Source: Poindextera sp963706385
GTDB lineage: Bacteria > Pseudomonadota > Alphaproteobacteria > Caulobacterales > Caulobacteraceae
NCBI GenBank assembly: GCA_963706385.1
Contig: OY970153.1
Location: forward strand, 2,852,001-2,916,000
Direction of reading: 5' to 3'
Length of the DNA: 64,000 bases
The translations under genes were made by a program, and so were the position numbers. Numbering within the stretch: the stretch's first letter is position 1; each line of letters starts with the position of its first letter. Below, piece after piece: positions 9,190 to 17,144 of the stretch. The notes below the pieces were generated by a model, which was not told where the DNA came from, ran no database searches, and worked only from the letters and a program-made list of their open reading frames with translations.

Positions 9190-10053
9190 CTAGAACCGGC
9201 TTCGCATGATGTCGCGCTTCACCCGCCGCCAGACCGCCGGGTCGATTTCGACGCGCGACGGCAGGGCCGGCGCCCGGTCGGCCAGCGCCTCGGGCCTGCG
9301 AACGACCCTCCGGATCAGCCGCCGCAGTCCGCCATGGGTGGCCAGGGCGTCGTCGCCGACGTTCAGCACCAGGGTCTTGGGCGGGAACAGGCCAAGGCCC
9401 TCCTGCTTGAACACCGTCCAATACCAGCGGATCGCCCAGCTATCGATTTCCCCGCGCATCTGCCGTTCGAGCATGCGCGCATAGGGATAGACCCCGTCGA
9501 GATCGAAGCGGCGCCTCAGCGCCTTGTCGCTCGTCACCGCCTCCCATCCCGCGGCCTCGGGCTGGAACCGGTCCCAGGCGCGCTTCCAAGTGGCCCAGCC
9601 CCAGGAGGTCGTCATCGGCAGGAAGACGCCCTGGTTGTCCGCGCCGGGCGGCTCACCGCCGAAGCTGTAACCGGAAATCTGCATGACCCGCGCCTCGTCA
9701 TTGAAACGTTCGAGCGCCGAATTGAACCAACCCAGAAGATAGGGCGAGACGATCAGATCGTCCTCGATCACGATCGCGCGCCCGTATTCATCGCAAAGCC
9801 GACCGACACCATGGATGATCGAGCGCGCCAGGCCGGCGTTCGCGGGGGCCTCGACCAGCGTCATGTTCGATCGCGGCCTGGCCTTCACCAGCGCGCGCAC
9901 CGCGGCGACGTCGTCGGCCGCGGCCGGGGTCTTGGGCCCGTCCGAGAAGATGAACACCGGCAAATCCGGAAATTCCGGGCAGGCCTCGAGCGCATCGAGC
10001 ACCCGGCCGAGGGTGTCCGTGCGGCGGTAGGCGAACACCGCGATCGGGGCCAT
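9190..10053 (-). CDS. Glycosyltransferase, GT2/GNT-I-like
   Basis: About 287 residues. It opens with APIAVFAYRRTDTLGRVLDAL, followed by a GT-A nucleotide-binding fold. IVIEDDLIVSPYLLGWFNSA carries the metal-binding DxD-type motif (EDD), and the C-terminal half has a WGWATWKRAW stretch typical of this family of polysaccharide transferases. ATG 10053 is chosen since the fold begins there; an in-frame GTG at 10062 is possible. It lies 52 bases upstream of the epimerase gene, same strand, so the three probably form one unit. Confidence 0.82.
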   Translation of the reverse strand: MAPIAVFAYRRTDTLGRVLDALEACPEFPDLPVFIFSDGPKTPAAADDVAAVRALVKARPRSNMTLVEAPANAGLARSIIHGVGRLCDEYGRAIVIEDDLIVSPYLLGWFNSALERFNDEARVMQISGYSFGGEPPGADNQGVFLPMTTSWGWATWKRAWDRFQPEAAGWEAVTSDKALRRRFDLDGVYPYARMLERQMRGEIDSWAIRWYWTVFKQEGLGLFPPKTLVLNVGDDALATHGGLRRLIRRVVRRPEALADRAPALPSRVEIDPAVWRRVKRDIMRSRF

Positions 10054-10546
10054 GCGGCTCACCGGAACGGCACCGCGCCCGGCGATCCGTCAGCAACCGC
10101 CCAGGATCGGCCAAGCCCATCGGTCGTCACATCATTCCGCGGAGGCATCTTGCTCCTGTCATCAGGCGACAAGGCTACAACAGACGAAGTGCAATCGACC
10201 GGACATCGTCAGCCGATCGGGTTATAGCGGCTTCATCGGGGGGTCAACCCGAACCGATTGATTGGAATTTTCGATCCAAGCTTTGTTCGTCACATTCCCT
10301 CGTGAATTAAGACTTGACAGGAATCCACCCAGTCAGGCCCGTCTCGGTCCGAGCCCTCACTGGTTGAGGGTCGCGGGCTGGACATTGCCGAGGAAAGCGA
10401 TAACGCATCTGGACGTTCAACGGGCGGCGAACGGTGGGCGGCGTCAAGATTGATCCAAGACATGAGTCGATCATCGGTCGTCTATTGCAACCCCTGATTC
10501 ATGGAAATACATTTCAGTCGGGACAACAGGAAGCGAGATCTGACCT
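10054..10546. other. Intergenic region between divergent genes
   Basis: About 490 bases separate the minus-strand glycosyltransferase from the plus-strand FkbM methyltransferase. The region should hold promoters for both. TTGACA at 10314-10319 could be a -35 element, but I see no matching -10. ATCGGGTT at 10216-10223 and AACCCGA at 10246-10252 form a weak inverted repeat. The interior open frames look like chance. Confidence 0.4.
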
Positions 10547-11281
10547 ATGACTATTGCGAGCGTCATGGCCGATTTCGCCCGAAAATTTGGCGTGGATATT
10601 CGCCGTTTCAATGCTTACACCTCTCCGTTCTTGCGACTCGCCGCCGAACTTGAACGACGCGCCGTTCGCCTCGTCTTGGATGTGGGCGCCAATGACGGCG
10701 GATTCGCCAAGGATCTGCTCGACGCGGGCTACAAAGGCCGCATCATCTCGTTTGAGCCGCTGCCGGACGCTTGGGCGAAGCTGAAAAGCCGGACCCGCAG
10801 GCGCCCGAACCAATGGGAGGTGGGCCCGCCGGTCGCCATAAGCGATCAGCACGGATGGGCGACGTTCCACGAGGCCGCGAACAGCGTCAGTAGTTCCCTC
10901 CTCGCGATGGCTAGCCTTCATGAAATGGCCTCGCCCGGCAGCTCGACGGTGAGAACGATCGAGGTGGAGACCCGGACGATCGACGAATTGCTTGAACCGC
11001 TTCAGGTTCCGGCGCATCTGCCGGTGATGCTCAAGATTGACGTGCAGGGCGCCGAGCGCATGGTCCTTGCCGGCGCGCGGCAGGCGCTTGATCGACAGAT
11101 CCAAGGCGTGAAACTCGAACTGTCGCTGGCCGAGCTCTATGAGGGTCAACCCTTGTGGCTGGAACATCATCAGTTCTTGCAGTCGAAAGGATTCAGACTT
11201 TGGGACATCGAGCCGGGCTTTCGCGACGCGAGCTCAAAGCGGCTGCTTCAGTTCGATGGGGTTTATTTCCGTGGTGAATGA
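10547..11281 (+). CDS. FkbM family methyltransferase
   Basis: A 244-residue protein with LVLDVGANDGGFAKDL (SAM motif I), IISFEPLPDAW (acidic post-I motif) and VMLKIDVQGAERMVLAGA, the signature of the FkbM family (Methyltransf_21). These enzymes O-methylate sugars or polyketides; here a sugar residue of the polysaccharide is the reasonable guess. ATG 10547 follows an AGGAAGCGAG stretch. The gene stands alone between two minus-strand genes. Confidence 0.88.
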   Translation: MTIASVMADFARKFGVDIRRFNAYTSPFLRLAAELERRAVRLVLDVGANDGGFAKDLLDAGYKGRIISFEPLPDAWAKLKSRTRRRPNQWEVGPPVAISDQHGWATFHEAANSVSSSLLAMASLHEMASPGSSTVRTIEVETRTIDELLEPLQVPAHLPVMLKIDVQGAERMVLAGARQALDRQIQGVKLELSLAELYEGQPLWLEHHQFLQSKGFRLWDIEPGFRDASSKRLLQFDGVYFRGE

Positions 11282-11338
11282 GGCGCTTGTCCTTCGGTTA
11301 CCTTGAGCGCACGACATTTCGATGTCGGCAAGTGGCGG

Positions 11339-11857
11339 TCAGGGCTTCCACGGCGCTTCGACGACCTTCAGATTCCAGATTTGCTGGGAGAACTCGTCGG
11401 ATTTTTCCGCATCGATCTGCATACTTTCAGTGGCGTTAGGCCACCATTGGCAGTTCGCGTACCCGCCAGCATCTGCATAGGTGTTTTTTATGTATTCAGC
11501 GTAAAATTTCCCGATATAAGCCGTATAACTTTGTCCAAAAAGCTGTTTATTCGTGACTTGGATGGCGAGAAAAACGCTGGAATAGTAAGCTTTCTTGGCG
11601 TCCTTATCGATGTAGCTGCACCACCCCCAGCCGGGTGGACTCTGGGCGTCTATGTCATTGTATCGATTGAGCCCGGTCGCAATCCCCGACCCGGGTGGTG
11701 ACGGTGGCGGAGGGGCTGGCGGCGGCGGAACGAGCTTCGCTCGCGGCGGTGGCGGGGGCGTTCCCGCCGCGTCTGGCGCGGCCGCCGGCGTTTGCGCGAA
11801 GGCGCCGCCGCCCGATCCGGCGAGGATCAAGACAAGGGCGAATAGGCGCGCGATCAT
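11339..11857 (-). CDS. Secreted protein with polyproline linker, unknown function
   Basis: About 172 residues from ATG 11857. The N-terminus MIARLFALVLILAGSGGGAF followed by AQ is a clear signal peptide (cleavage likely after AFA). A low-complexity proline/alanine linker follows (APPPPSPPGSG), then a 100-residue C-terminal part rich in aromatic residues: GWGWCSYIDKDAKKAYYSS ... FYAEYIKNTY ... QIWNLKVVEAPWKP, with two cysteines that could pair. I do not recognise the family. It could be an envelope protein tied to the polysaccharide. The frame stays open upstream to 12031, but the signal peptide decides the start. Confidence 0.6.
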   Translation of the reverse strand: MIARLFALVLILAGSGGGAFAQTPAAAPDAAGTPPPPPRAKLVPPPPAPPPPSPPGSGIATGLNRYNDIDAQSPPGWGWCSYIDKDAKKAYYSSVFLAIQVTNKQLFGQSYTAYIGKFYAEYIKNTYADAGGYANCQWWPNATESMQIDAEKSDEFSQQIWNLKVVEAPWKP

Positions 11858-12118
11858 GGTTGCGTTCCGATCAACAATCGGCCGGCGCCCAGCCTGGAGC
11901 ACGATGCGATCCGGCGGATTCCGATATGGCCCGCGGCCGATGACGGCGAGACTTGGCGCTTCGGTATTGTCCATGCGCATGAAACAGAGCGGCCCTGGCA
12001 AGCGACGATGGCGGGCTAACACACGCGCCATGATCGGGGAAGGCGCATTCGGCGCGCCAGGCCAAGGTCGGCGATTTCGCGCCGGAATGGACGCGCCTGG
12101 ACTTGGCAGTCATCTTGC

Positions 12119-13483
12119 ATGCCGCGTTTCGGCGCGGCGGTCGCCGACGCGGCGTTCCGCGCGCCGTCTGGCCCAAATGGATCGAGCATTCTGGTGTTGA
12201 AGCGATTCCTCGACAGCTTTGGGTTTCTGCACTCGTTCAACTCCGTGCTCAGCGCCATTTTCAGCTTCGTGCAGCTGGTCATTTTCGCGCACGTCCTGCC
12301 GAGCGAGACCTACTCGAAAGTCGTGATGCTGACGGCGATAGGGTTTTTCCTGAAGCCGATCGATCAAGCCGTTGGCCGGGCCAACTTCATCGCCTTGCGC
12401 GAGGACTCGGTGCGCGGCGCGCATTCGGGGCCGCGCCAGGAAGTCGTTGCGTTCCTATACGGTCAGGCGGCCCTGATCGTGGCCGTTTCGGCGGTTCTGC
12501 CTTTGTGGATCGAGGGCGGTGCGCACCATTATCTTCAGGACGTTCTGTTTCTGAGCTTTGCGTTGTTCACCAATTTTTGGTCGTTCGACCTTCAGACCAC
12601 GGCTTGGTCGGTGGATCTGCCGAAGGAATTCGTCCGTCTCACGTTGGCCCAGCGTTTGATTTTCTTCGCGGGTTTGGCGGCGCTCTGGATCACCCGAAAT
12701 TTTCTGCTGTTTACCGTTGTCGCCGCGATAACGACCGCATTGTTTTTGATACTGGCGGCGAGACTGCTGAATGGTCGATCGGGGGTTCTGGCGATCACGC
12801 TTCGATTCCCGGGCATGACCTGGGCCGCGCTGCGCGCGCATGGCAAGCTGTTCTGGACCTCGCTGCTGACCACGCTGTCCGAACTGGTGGTGCTGAATTC
12901 GGCCTACGGCCTGATCTCGGCGATGTTTGGCGTTGGCGCGGCGATCGTCACCTTCGACAGCATCATGAAGATCGCCCGTCTGGCGATGACCGGCTCGAGA
13001 ACGCTTGCGGAAATCGCCCTGCCGCGATACAGCCGCATGGTGATCGAGCAGGATCGGGTTGGCTCGAAGCGCCTGTTTTTCATCGTGCTCGGTGTCTGTC
13101 TGGCGGCGACGGCGATCCCTTCCCTGGCGTTGGTGTTCGCGGGTCAGAGAATTTTCGCGCTGTTGCTGGGGCACAACAATGTCGTGCCAAGTTCGGCGGG
13201 GCTGGTGGCGGGGATTATCGTGCTCATCAGCGGCCTTTATCAGCCGGTCCTGTTCTTTCTGGGGTTTGCGAATGCGCGGCGGGAAATCCAGAATCTGACC
13301 ATCGCATCGATCATCGGCTTCGCGATCTTCGCCGCGGCGGTGGTCGGCTTGAAGCTCACGATGATGGAGATGTTATGGGCCTATGCGATCTATTTCGCCG
13401 GGGCGAGCATTGGGGCGAGCCTCATGCTGAACCGGGCCGAGGGCTATTCCCGCTCGCCGTTGGACGCCGGGGCGCCTCTTTGA
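12119..13483 (+). CDS. Wzx-like polysaccharide flippase
   Basis: Up to 454 residues with about 12 hydrophobic segments in the MOP/MATE-like pattern (for example SFVQLVIFAHVLPSETYSKV near the N-terminus and GLVAGIIVLISGLYQPVLFF). It would flip a lipid-linked oligosaccharide to the periplasm. ATG 12119 gives a 25-residue polar leader; GTG 12194 would start just before KRFLDSFGF and is equally plausible. It precedes a glycosyltransferase by 19 bases and then a polymerase, forming an export set separate from the broken flippase at 1470. Confidence 0.78.
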   Translation: MPRFGAAVADAAFRAPSGPNGSSILVLKRFLDSFGFLHSFNSVLSAIFSFVQLVIFAHVLPSETYSKVVMLTAIGFFLKPIDQAVGRANFIALREDSVRGAHSGPRQEVVAFLYGQAALIVAVSAVLPLWIEGGAHHYLQDVLFLSFALFTNFWSFDLQTTAWSVDLPKEFVRLTLAQRLIFFAGLAALWITRNFLLFTVVAAITTALFLILAARLLNGRSGVLAITLRFPGMTWAALRAHGKLFWTSLLTTLSELVVLNSAYGLISAMFGVGAAIVTFDSIMKIARLAMTGSRTLAEIALPRYSRMVIEQDRVGSKRLFFIVLGVCLAATAIPSLALVFAGQRIFALLLGHNNVVPSSAGLVAGIIVLISGLYQPVLFFLGFANARREIQNLTIASIIGFAIFAAAVVGLKLTMMEMLWAYAIYFAGASIGASLMLNRAEGYSRSPLDAGAPL

Positions 13484-13502
13484 TGAAGCGGCGGGCGGCG
13501 GC

Positions 13503-14627
13503 ATGAGGGTCGCCTTTTTCGCGCATGACCTTTCGGATGCGGCGGTCGCCCGCCGCGTGCTGATGCTCCAGGCGGGCGGCGCCGAGGTGACGCTGATCGG
13601 CTTCCGACGTGGCGCCGAGCCGGTGGAACGCGTGGCGGGCGTGACGCCCATCGACCTTGGGCGGACCCGCGACGCTCGTCTGATCACTCGTATCGGTTCG
13701 GTGCTCGGCGCGCTGGCGCGCGCGCCGGTCTGGAGCCGCCGCCTCGCCGGGGCGGATGCGATCCTCGCCCGCAATCTTGAGATGCTGGTTCTGGCCTGCG
13801 TCGCGCGGGCGCTGGCGGCGCGGCATGCGAGTTTGGCCTATGAGGTGCTCGACCTGCATCGCCTGATGCTGGGCGCCGGCGCCGCGAGCCGGTCGTTGCG
13901 CGCCCTCGAGCGCACGCTGATGCGGGGGGTATCGACCCTGATCACCAGTTCTCCGGCCTATTTTTCCGCCTATTTCGAGCCCCGCGGATTGATGCGGCGC
14001 TCGAACCTGCTGGTCGAGGACAAGGTGCTCAGCCTGGATGGGCCGCCCGTTCAAGCCGCGCCGCGGCCGCCCGGCCCGCCTTGGCGCATCGGCTGGTACG
14101 GGATGGTCCGGTGTCGGCGCAGCCTCGATATTCTCACCGCGTTGGCGCGGCAGGCGCCTGGCTTGGTCGAGGTCGAGATCCGGGGGCGTCCGGCCTACAC
14201 GGAGTTCGATGATTTCGACGCCCAGGTGGCCGCCGCTCCGGGGGTCAGTTTCCATGGGCCGTATGATCCCGCCGAACTTCCAGGACTATATGCCGGCGTG
14301 CATTTCGCCTGGGCGGTCGACTATTTCAACGTAGGGCTGAATTCCGCCCTGACGTTGGCCACTCGGCTCTACGAGGGCCAGCTTCACGGCGCCGTGCCCA
14401 TCGCCCAGCGCGGGGTCGAAATCGGCCAGTGGCTGGCGCGTCGTGACGCGGGCCTGTTGCTGGACGATCCCGAACGCGAACTCGTCCCGATCCTGGCCGC
14501 GCTGGGCGCAGCCTCGTATGCGGCGTTGGCGCGCAAGACCGCGCAGGTGCCGATCGAGGATCTGGTGTGCGGCAGGCGCGATTGTGAGGTCTTGGTGCGC
14601 ACGCTTCGGCCTACAGCGAGGGCTTGA
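13503..14627 (+). CDS. Family 4-like glycosyltransferase
   Basis: A 374-residue GT-B protein. The N-terminal MRVAFFAHDLSDAAVARRVL and LLQAGGAEVTLIGF-like pattern is followed by a C-terminal domain WRIGWYGMVRCRRSLDILTA, then FHGPYDPAELPGLYAGVHF and LATRLYEGQLHGAVPIAQ, matching glycan glycosyltransferases that carry the nucleotide-sugar site in the second domain. It follows the flippase closely and precedes the polymerase by 145 bases, so it probably adds one residue of the repeat unit. Sugar specificity is unknown. Confidence 0.82.
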   Translation: MRVAFFAHDLSDAAVARRVLMLQAGGAEVTLIGFRRGAEPVERVAGVTPIDLGRTRDARLITRIGSVLGALARAPVWSRRLAGADAILARNLEMLVLACVARALAARHASLAYEVLDLHRLMLGAGAASRSLRALERTLMRGVSTLITSSPAYFSAYFEPRGLMRRSNLLVEDKVLSLDGPPVQAAPRPPGPPWRIGWYGMVRCRRSLDILTALARQAPGLVEVEIRGRPAYTEFDDFDAQVAAAPGVSFHGPYDPAELPGLYAGVHFAWAVDYFNVGLNSALTLATRLYEGQLHGAVPIAQRGVEIGQWLARRDAGLLLDDPERELVPILAALGAASYAALARKTAQVPIEDLVCGRRDCEVLVRTLRPTARA

Positions 14628-14772
14628 CGATGCGCTTGGCGTCGCAGATGGCCTCGCCGCGAAAGTCGCCACCCGATTCTCGACAAGCGCGGCGAATTGC
14701 CTGCATCATCCGCCTGAGCCGGGACGATGGTTCCGCCAAATCAATCCGTGATTCGGGTGAATTCATAACCGT

Positions 14773-16071
14773 ATGACCCAGACATTGATTTCCCGGTCGT
14801 TCTGGCAAACCGGCGCGCATTCTGACGGCAAGCCTCCCCGGCATGGTTCAAGGTCTTTTCGACGCCCGGCCTTGGCCGCCTTCGTCGCCCTCATCGTCAT
14901 TAGCGTGACGGTGCTGCAGAAAATCGCGGTGCCGATCAACATCGGTCAAGTTGGCGGACCGGTCCAAGCCGCCTTGCCGCTGATGGGCCTGGCGTTACTC
15001 GCCCTTGCGTTTTTTGTAAGCTTAAAAATAGATATGCGGCGATTATTGTTTCTTGTAATTTTGCTTGTATTTGCCGCAATTAGCATTGCGTTTCAATCAA
15101 ACGCCTATTCTATAAATAGCGTTATTATGGTAATTTCAATTTACATTCCGTTTTTATTTTATATTGAAGTTAGCGGAAAAACGTATCATAATTTAATTAA
15201 AATATATCTCGATGTTATGATTGCGGTTGGGGCGGTAGTCTTTTTGCAGCATTTTAGTCAACTTATTTGGACATGGAGAGTGTGGCCTAATTTGAATCAA
15301 CTTATTCCACAAAAATTTCAATTTGTTGGATATGATTATATACAGCCGATAAAATATGGTTTGAATTTGATGAAGCCTAATGGAATTTTTTTCCTGGAAG
15401 TATCTTGTATTTCTCAATTCACGGCAATTGCGTTCGCGGTTGAGTTGGTTTATTTTCAAAGATTATGGAGAATGATTTTCTATTCTTCTGTGTTGCTCGC
15501 CTGTTTTGCTGGAACGGGATTGCTTTTGTTGTTGGTCACCGGCCCTGTGCTGCTGAATCGTTTGTCGCCCCGATCGTTGGCCGTTGTGGGGCTGGTGTCC
15601 GTGGCCTGTGTGATCACCGCGATCGGCATCAATTGGTTGCCCATGGTTCAGAACCGTTTCACCGAATTTCAGCAAGTCGGATCGAGCTCGTACTATCGCT
15701 TTGTTGTACCTTTCCAACTGTTGCTTGATCTGGTAAAAAACCCGTCATCCATCGTTATGGGCGCGGGTCCAGGTAACATTCCACGTGGGAATGCGAATGA
15801 CTGGTGGGTCATAACCAAAATTGCGTTTGAGTATGGACTTTTGACGACTATAGCATTTTTTGTTTATTTTGGTTATATCCTGTTCAAGGATGCACCAAGT
15901 CAGAGAATTGCATTCTTGTTGTTTGTCTATTTCAATTTCTCAGGCGGATTCGCCGTCCCAATTTTTCCGATCTTGGTGTTTTTGATCGGAGGACTGTTCC
16001 GGATCAGGGGGCGGCAAGAGACGCGGGAGCAGGACGCCGCCTTGCCTGCTTTAGCGCCGGCGCTAAAGTAG
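14773..16071 (+). CDS. Wzy-like polysaccharide polymerase, membrane protein
   Basis: A 432-residue protein with about 11 hydrophobic segments, a large periplasmic loop with QNRFTEFQQVGSSSYYRFV, and a late GAGPGNIPRGN motif. It resembles Wzy-type polymerases by topology more than by sequence. GC content falls sharply from about 15000 to 15500 and again near 15800, unlike the flanking glycosyltransferases. Its last 9 bases overlap the 3' end of the convergent WecG-family gene. It is the second candidate polymerase of the locus, pairing with the intact flippase at 12119. Confidence 0.72.
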   Translation: MTQTLISRSFWQTGAHSDGKPPRHGSRSFRRPALAAFVALIVISVTVLQKIAVPINIGQVGGPVQAALPLMGLALLALAFFVSLKIDMRRLLFLVILLVFAAISIAFQSNAYSINSVIMVISIYIPFLFYIEVSGKTYHNLIKIYLDVMIAVGAVVFLQHFSQLIWTWRVWPNLNQLIPQKFQFVGYDYIQPIKYGLNLMKPNGIFFLEVSCISQFTAIAFAVELVYFQRLWRMIFYSSVLLACFAGTGLLLLLVTGPVLLNRLSPRSLAVVGLVSVACVITAIGINWLPMVQNRFTEFQQVGSSSYYRFVVPFQLLLDLVKNPSSIVMGAGPGNIPRGNANDWWVITKIAFEYGLLTTIAFFVYFGYILFKDAPSQRIAFLLFVYFNFSGGFAVPIFPILVFLIGGLFRIRGRQETREQDAALPALAPALK

Positions 16072-16977
16072 GCGATCGAACCTACGGCGCCAGATCGGTT
16101 GGGGCGCCGGTAAAGACGCTTGGCGAGGTTGGGGGTCTGGTTCGGGTCCAAACCATCGGCTGGCGGCGCGGGCCAGATCGGCCAGGGCCGGGGCGATCAG
16201 GCTCCAGGGCTCGATCAGATAGCGGTTGAACAGGCGAGGTTTGGTCGCCAACCGAAACAGCCATTCCAGCCCCAACCGTCCCAGCCACCGCGGGCAGGGC
16301 GTCTGCACGCCGGCTTCGTAGTCGAACGCGCCGCCCACCGTGAACATCACGCAGGCGGGCAGGTCGCGGAAATTTCTCATCACCCACGTCTCTTGGCGGG
16401 GCATGCCCATGCCCACCAACAGGACGTCCGGTGCGTAGCGGTTGATTTCATCGACCACGGCGGTATTCGCCGCGGAGCTTGGCGTGGCGTCGAAATAGCC
16501 GTGATGCGTGACCAACTGGACGCCCGGCCATTCGCCGCGAATCCTGTCGGCGCCGACCTCGCCGACCCCAGGTTCGCCGCCGAGGAAAAACACCCGCCAG
16601 CGCTGGTGTTCGGCCATCGCCCAGAACGCGTCGCGCCAGTCGAGGTAGGTGCAGCGGTGGAATCGGCGGCTCGGCCGGCCGACCAGGCGAGCCCACAGGA
16701 TCAGCGGGATCGAATCGACCTCGACCAGGTCGGCCCGGTCGAAGAAGGCGCGCAAATCGGCGTTCCGCTTGATGAGATAGAGGCTGTGCAGATTATGGTT
16801 AGCGACGATCGCCTTGCCTCCGGCCGCGATCACGCCTTGGGTGAAGTGCAGCATCTCGGCCGCCTTCACCAGGTCCATCGCCTCGCCCAGAACCTCGACG
16901 CGCTCCTCCGAACGGCGTTTCAGCCGGTGACGTAAGCGCTTTGCTCGTGGCGAAAACTGGCGGATTTGATCCAACAC
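16063..16977 (-). CDS. WecG/TagA/CpsF family glycosyltransferase
   Basis: A 304-residue protein with the family signatures: VANHNLHSLYLIKRNADLR, DGIP-like DSIPLILWARLVGRP, VFFLGGEPGVGEV, VLLVGMGMPRQETWV and FTVGGAFDYEAG. Members transfer N-acetylmannosamine-type or related sugars to polyprenyl-linked acceptors at the inner membrane; Caulobacter HfsJ belongs here. The C-terminal residues are basic and amphipathic, fitting membrane docking. GTG 16977 is the most upstream start that keeps the whole conserved region. It reads convergently into the polymerase gene. Confidence 0.9.
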   Translation of the reverse strand: MLDQIRQFSPRAKRLRHRLKRRSEERVEVLGEAMDLVKAAEMLHFTQGVIAAGGKAIVANHNLHSLYLIKRNADLRAFFDRADLVEVDSIPLILWARLVGRPSRRFHRCTYLDWRDAFWAMAEHQRWRVFFLGGEPGVGEVGADRIRGEWPGVQLVTHHGYFDATPSSAANTAVVDEINRYAPDVLLVGMGMPRQETWVMRNFRDLPACVMFTVGGAFDYEAGVQTPCPRWLGRLGLEWLFRLATKPRLFNRYLIEPWSLIAPALADLARAASRWFGPEPDPQPRQASLPAPQPIWRRRFDRLL

Positions 16978-17080
16978 GGGGCAACATCACTTGACACGAG
17001 AGCGGCGTCCGTGCGGCTGCAATGTTCGTTCCAGCGAAATCGAACGGTTAATTCGCCGGCGAGCCGTTTGTTTTAAGCGA

Positions 17081-17127
17081 GACCATTTTCTTCGCCGAAC
17101 CGGCGGCCACTTCGGCGGAAAATGGTC
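17081..17127. terminator. Large hairpin downstream of the acyl-CoA ligase gene
   Basis: Arms 17081-17099 and 17111-17127 pair as GACCATTTT...CGCCGAA with TTCGGCG...AAAATGGTC, with one small bulge and an 11-base loop. It lies 18 bases past the ligase stop (minus strand) and upstream of the WecG-family gene. No T-run follows in either direction, so it may be a factor-dependent terminator, a mRNA 3'-end hairpin or a protein-binding palindrome. Confidence 0.5.
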
Positions 17128-17144
17128 TGGCGGCGCTCGACCGA

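Noticed and set aside
12103..13506. Alternative frame over the second flippase gene
   Set aside because: It lacks the hydrophobic pattern; the 12119 frame has the membrane segments.
16978..17080. CtrA-like TTAA boxes near 17047 and 17072
   Set aside because: Spacing does not fit TTAA-N7-TTAA and no relevant gene start follows.
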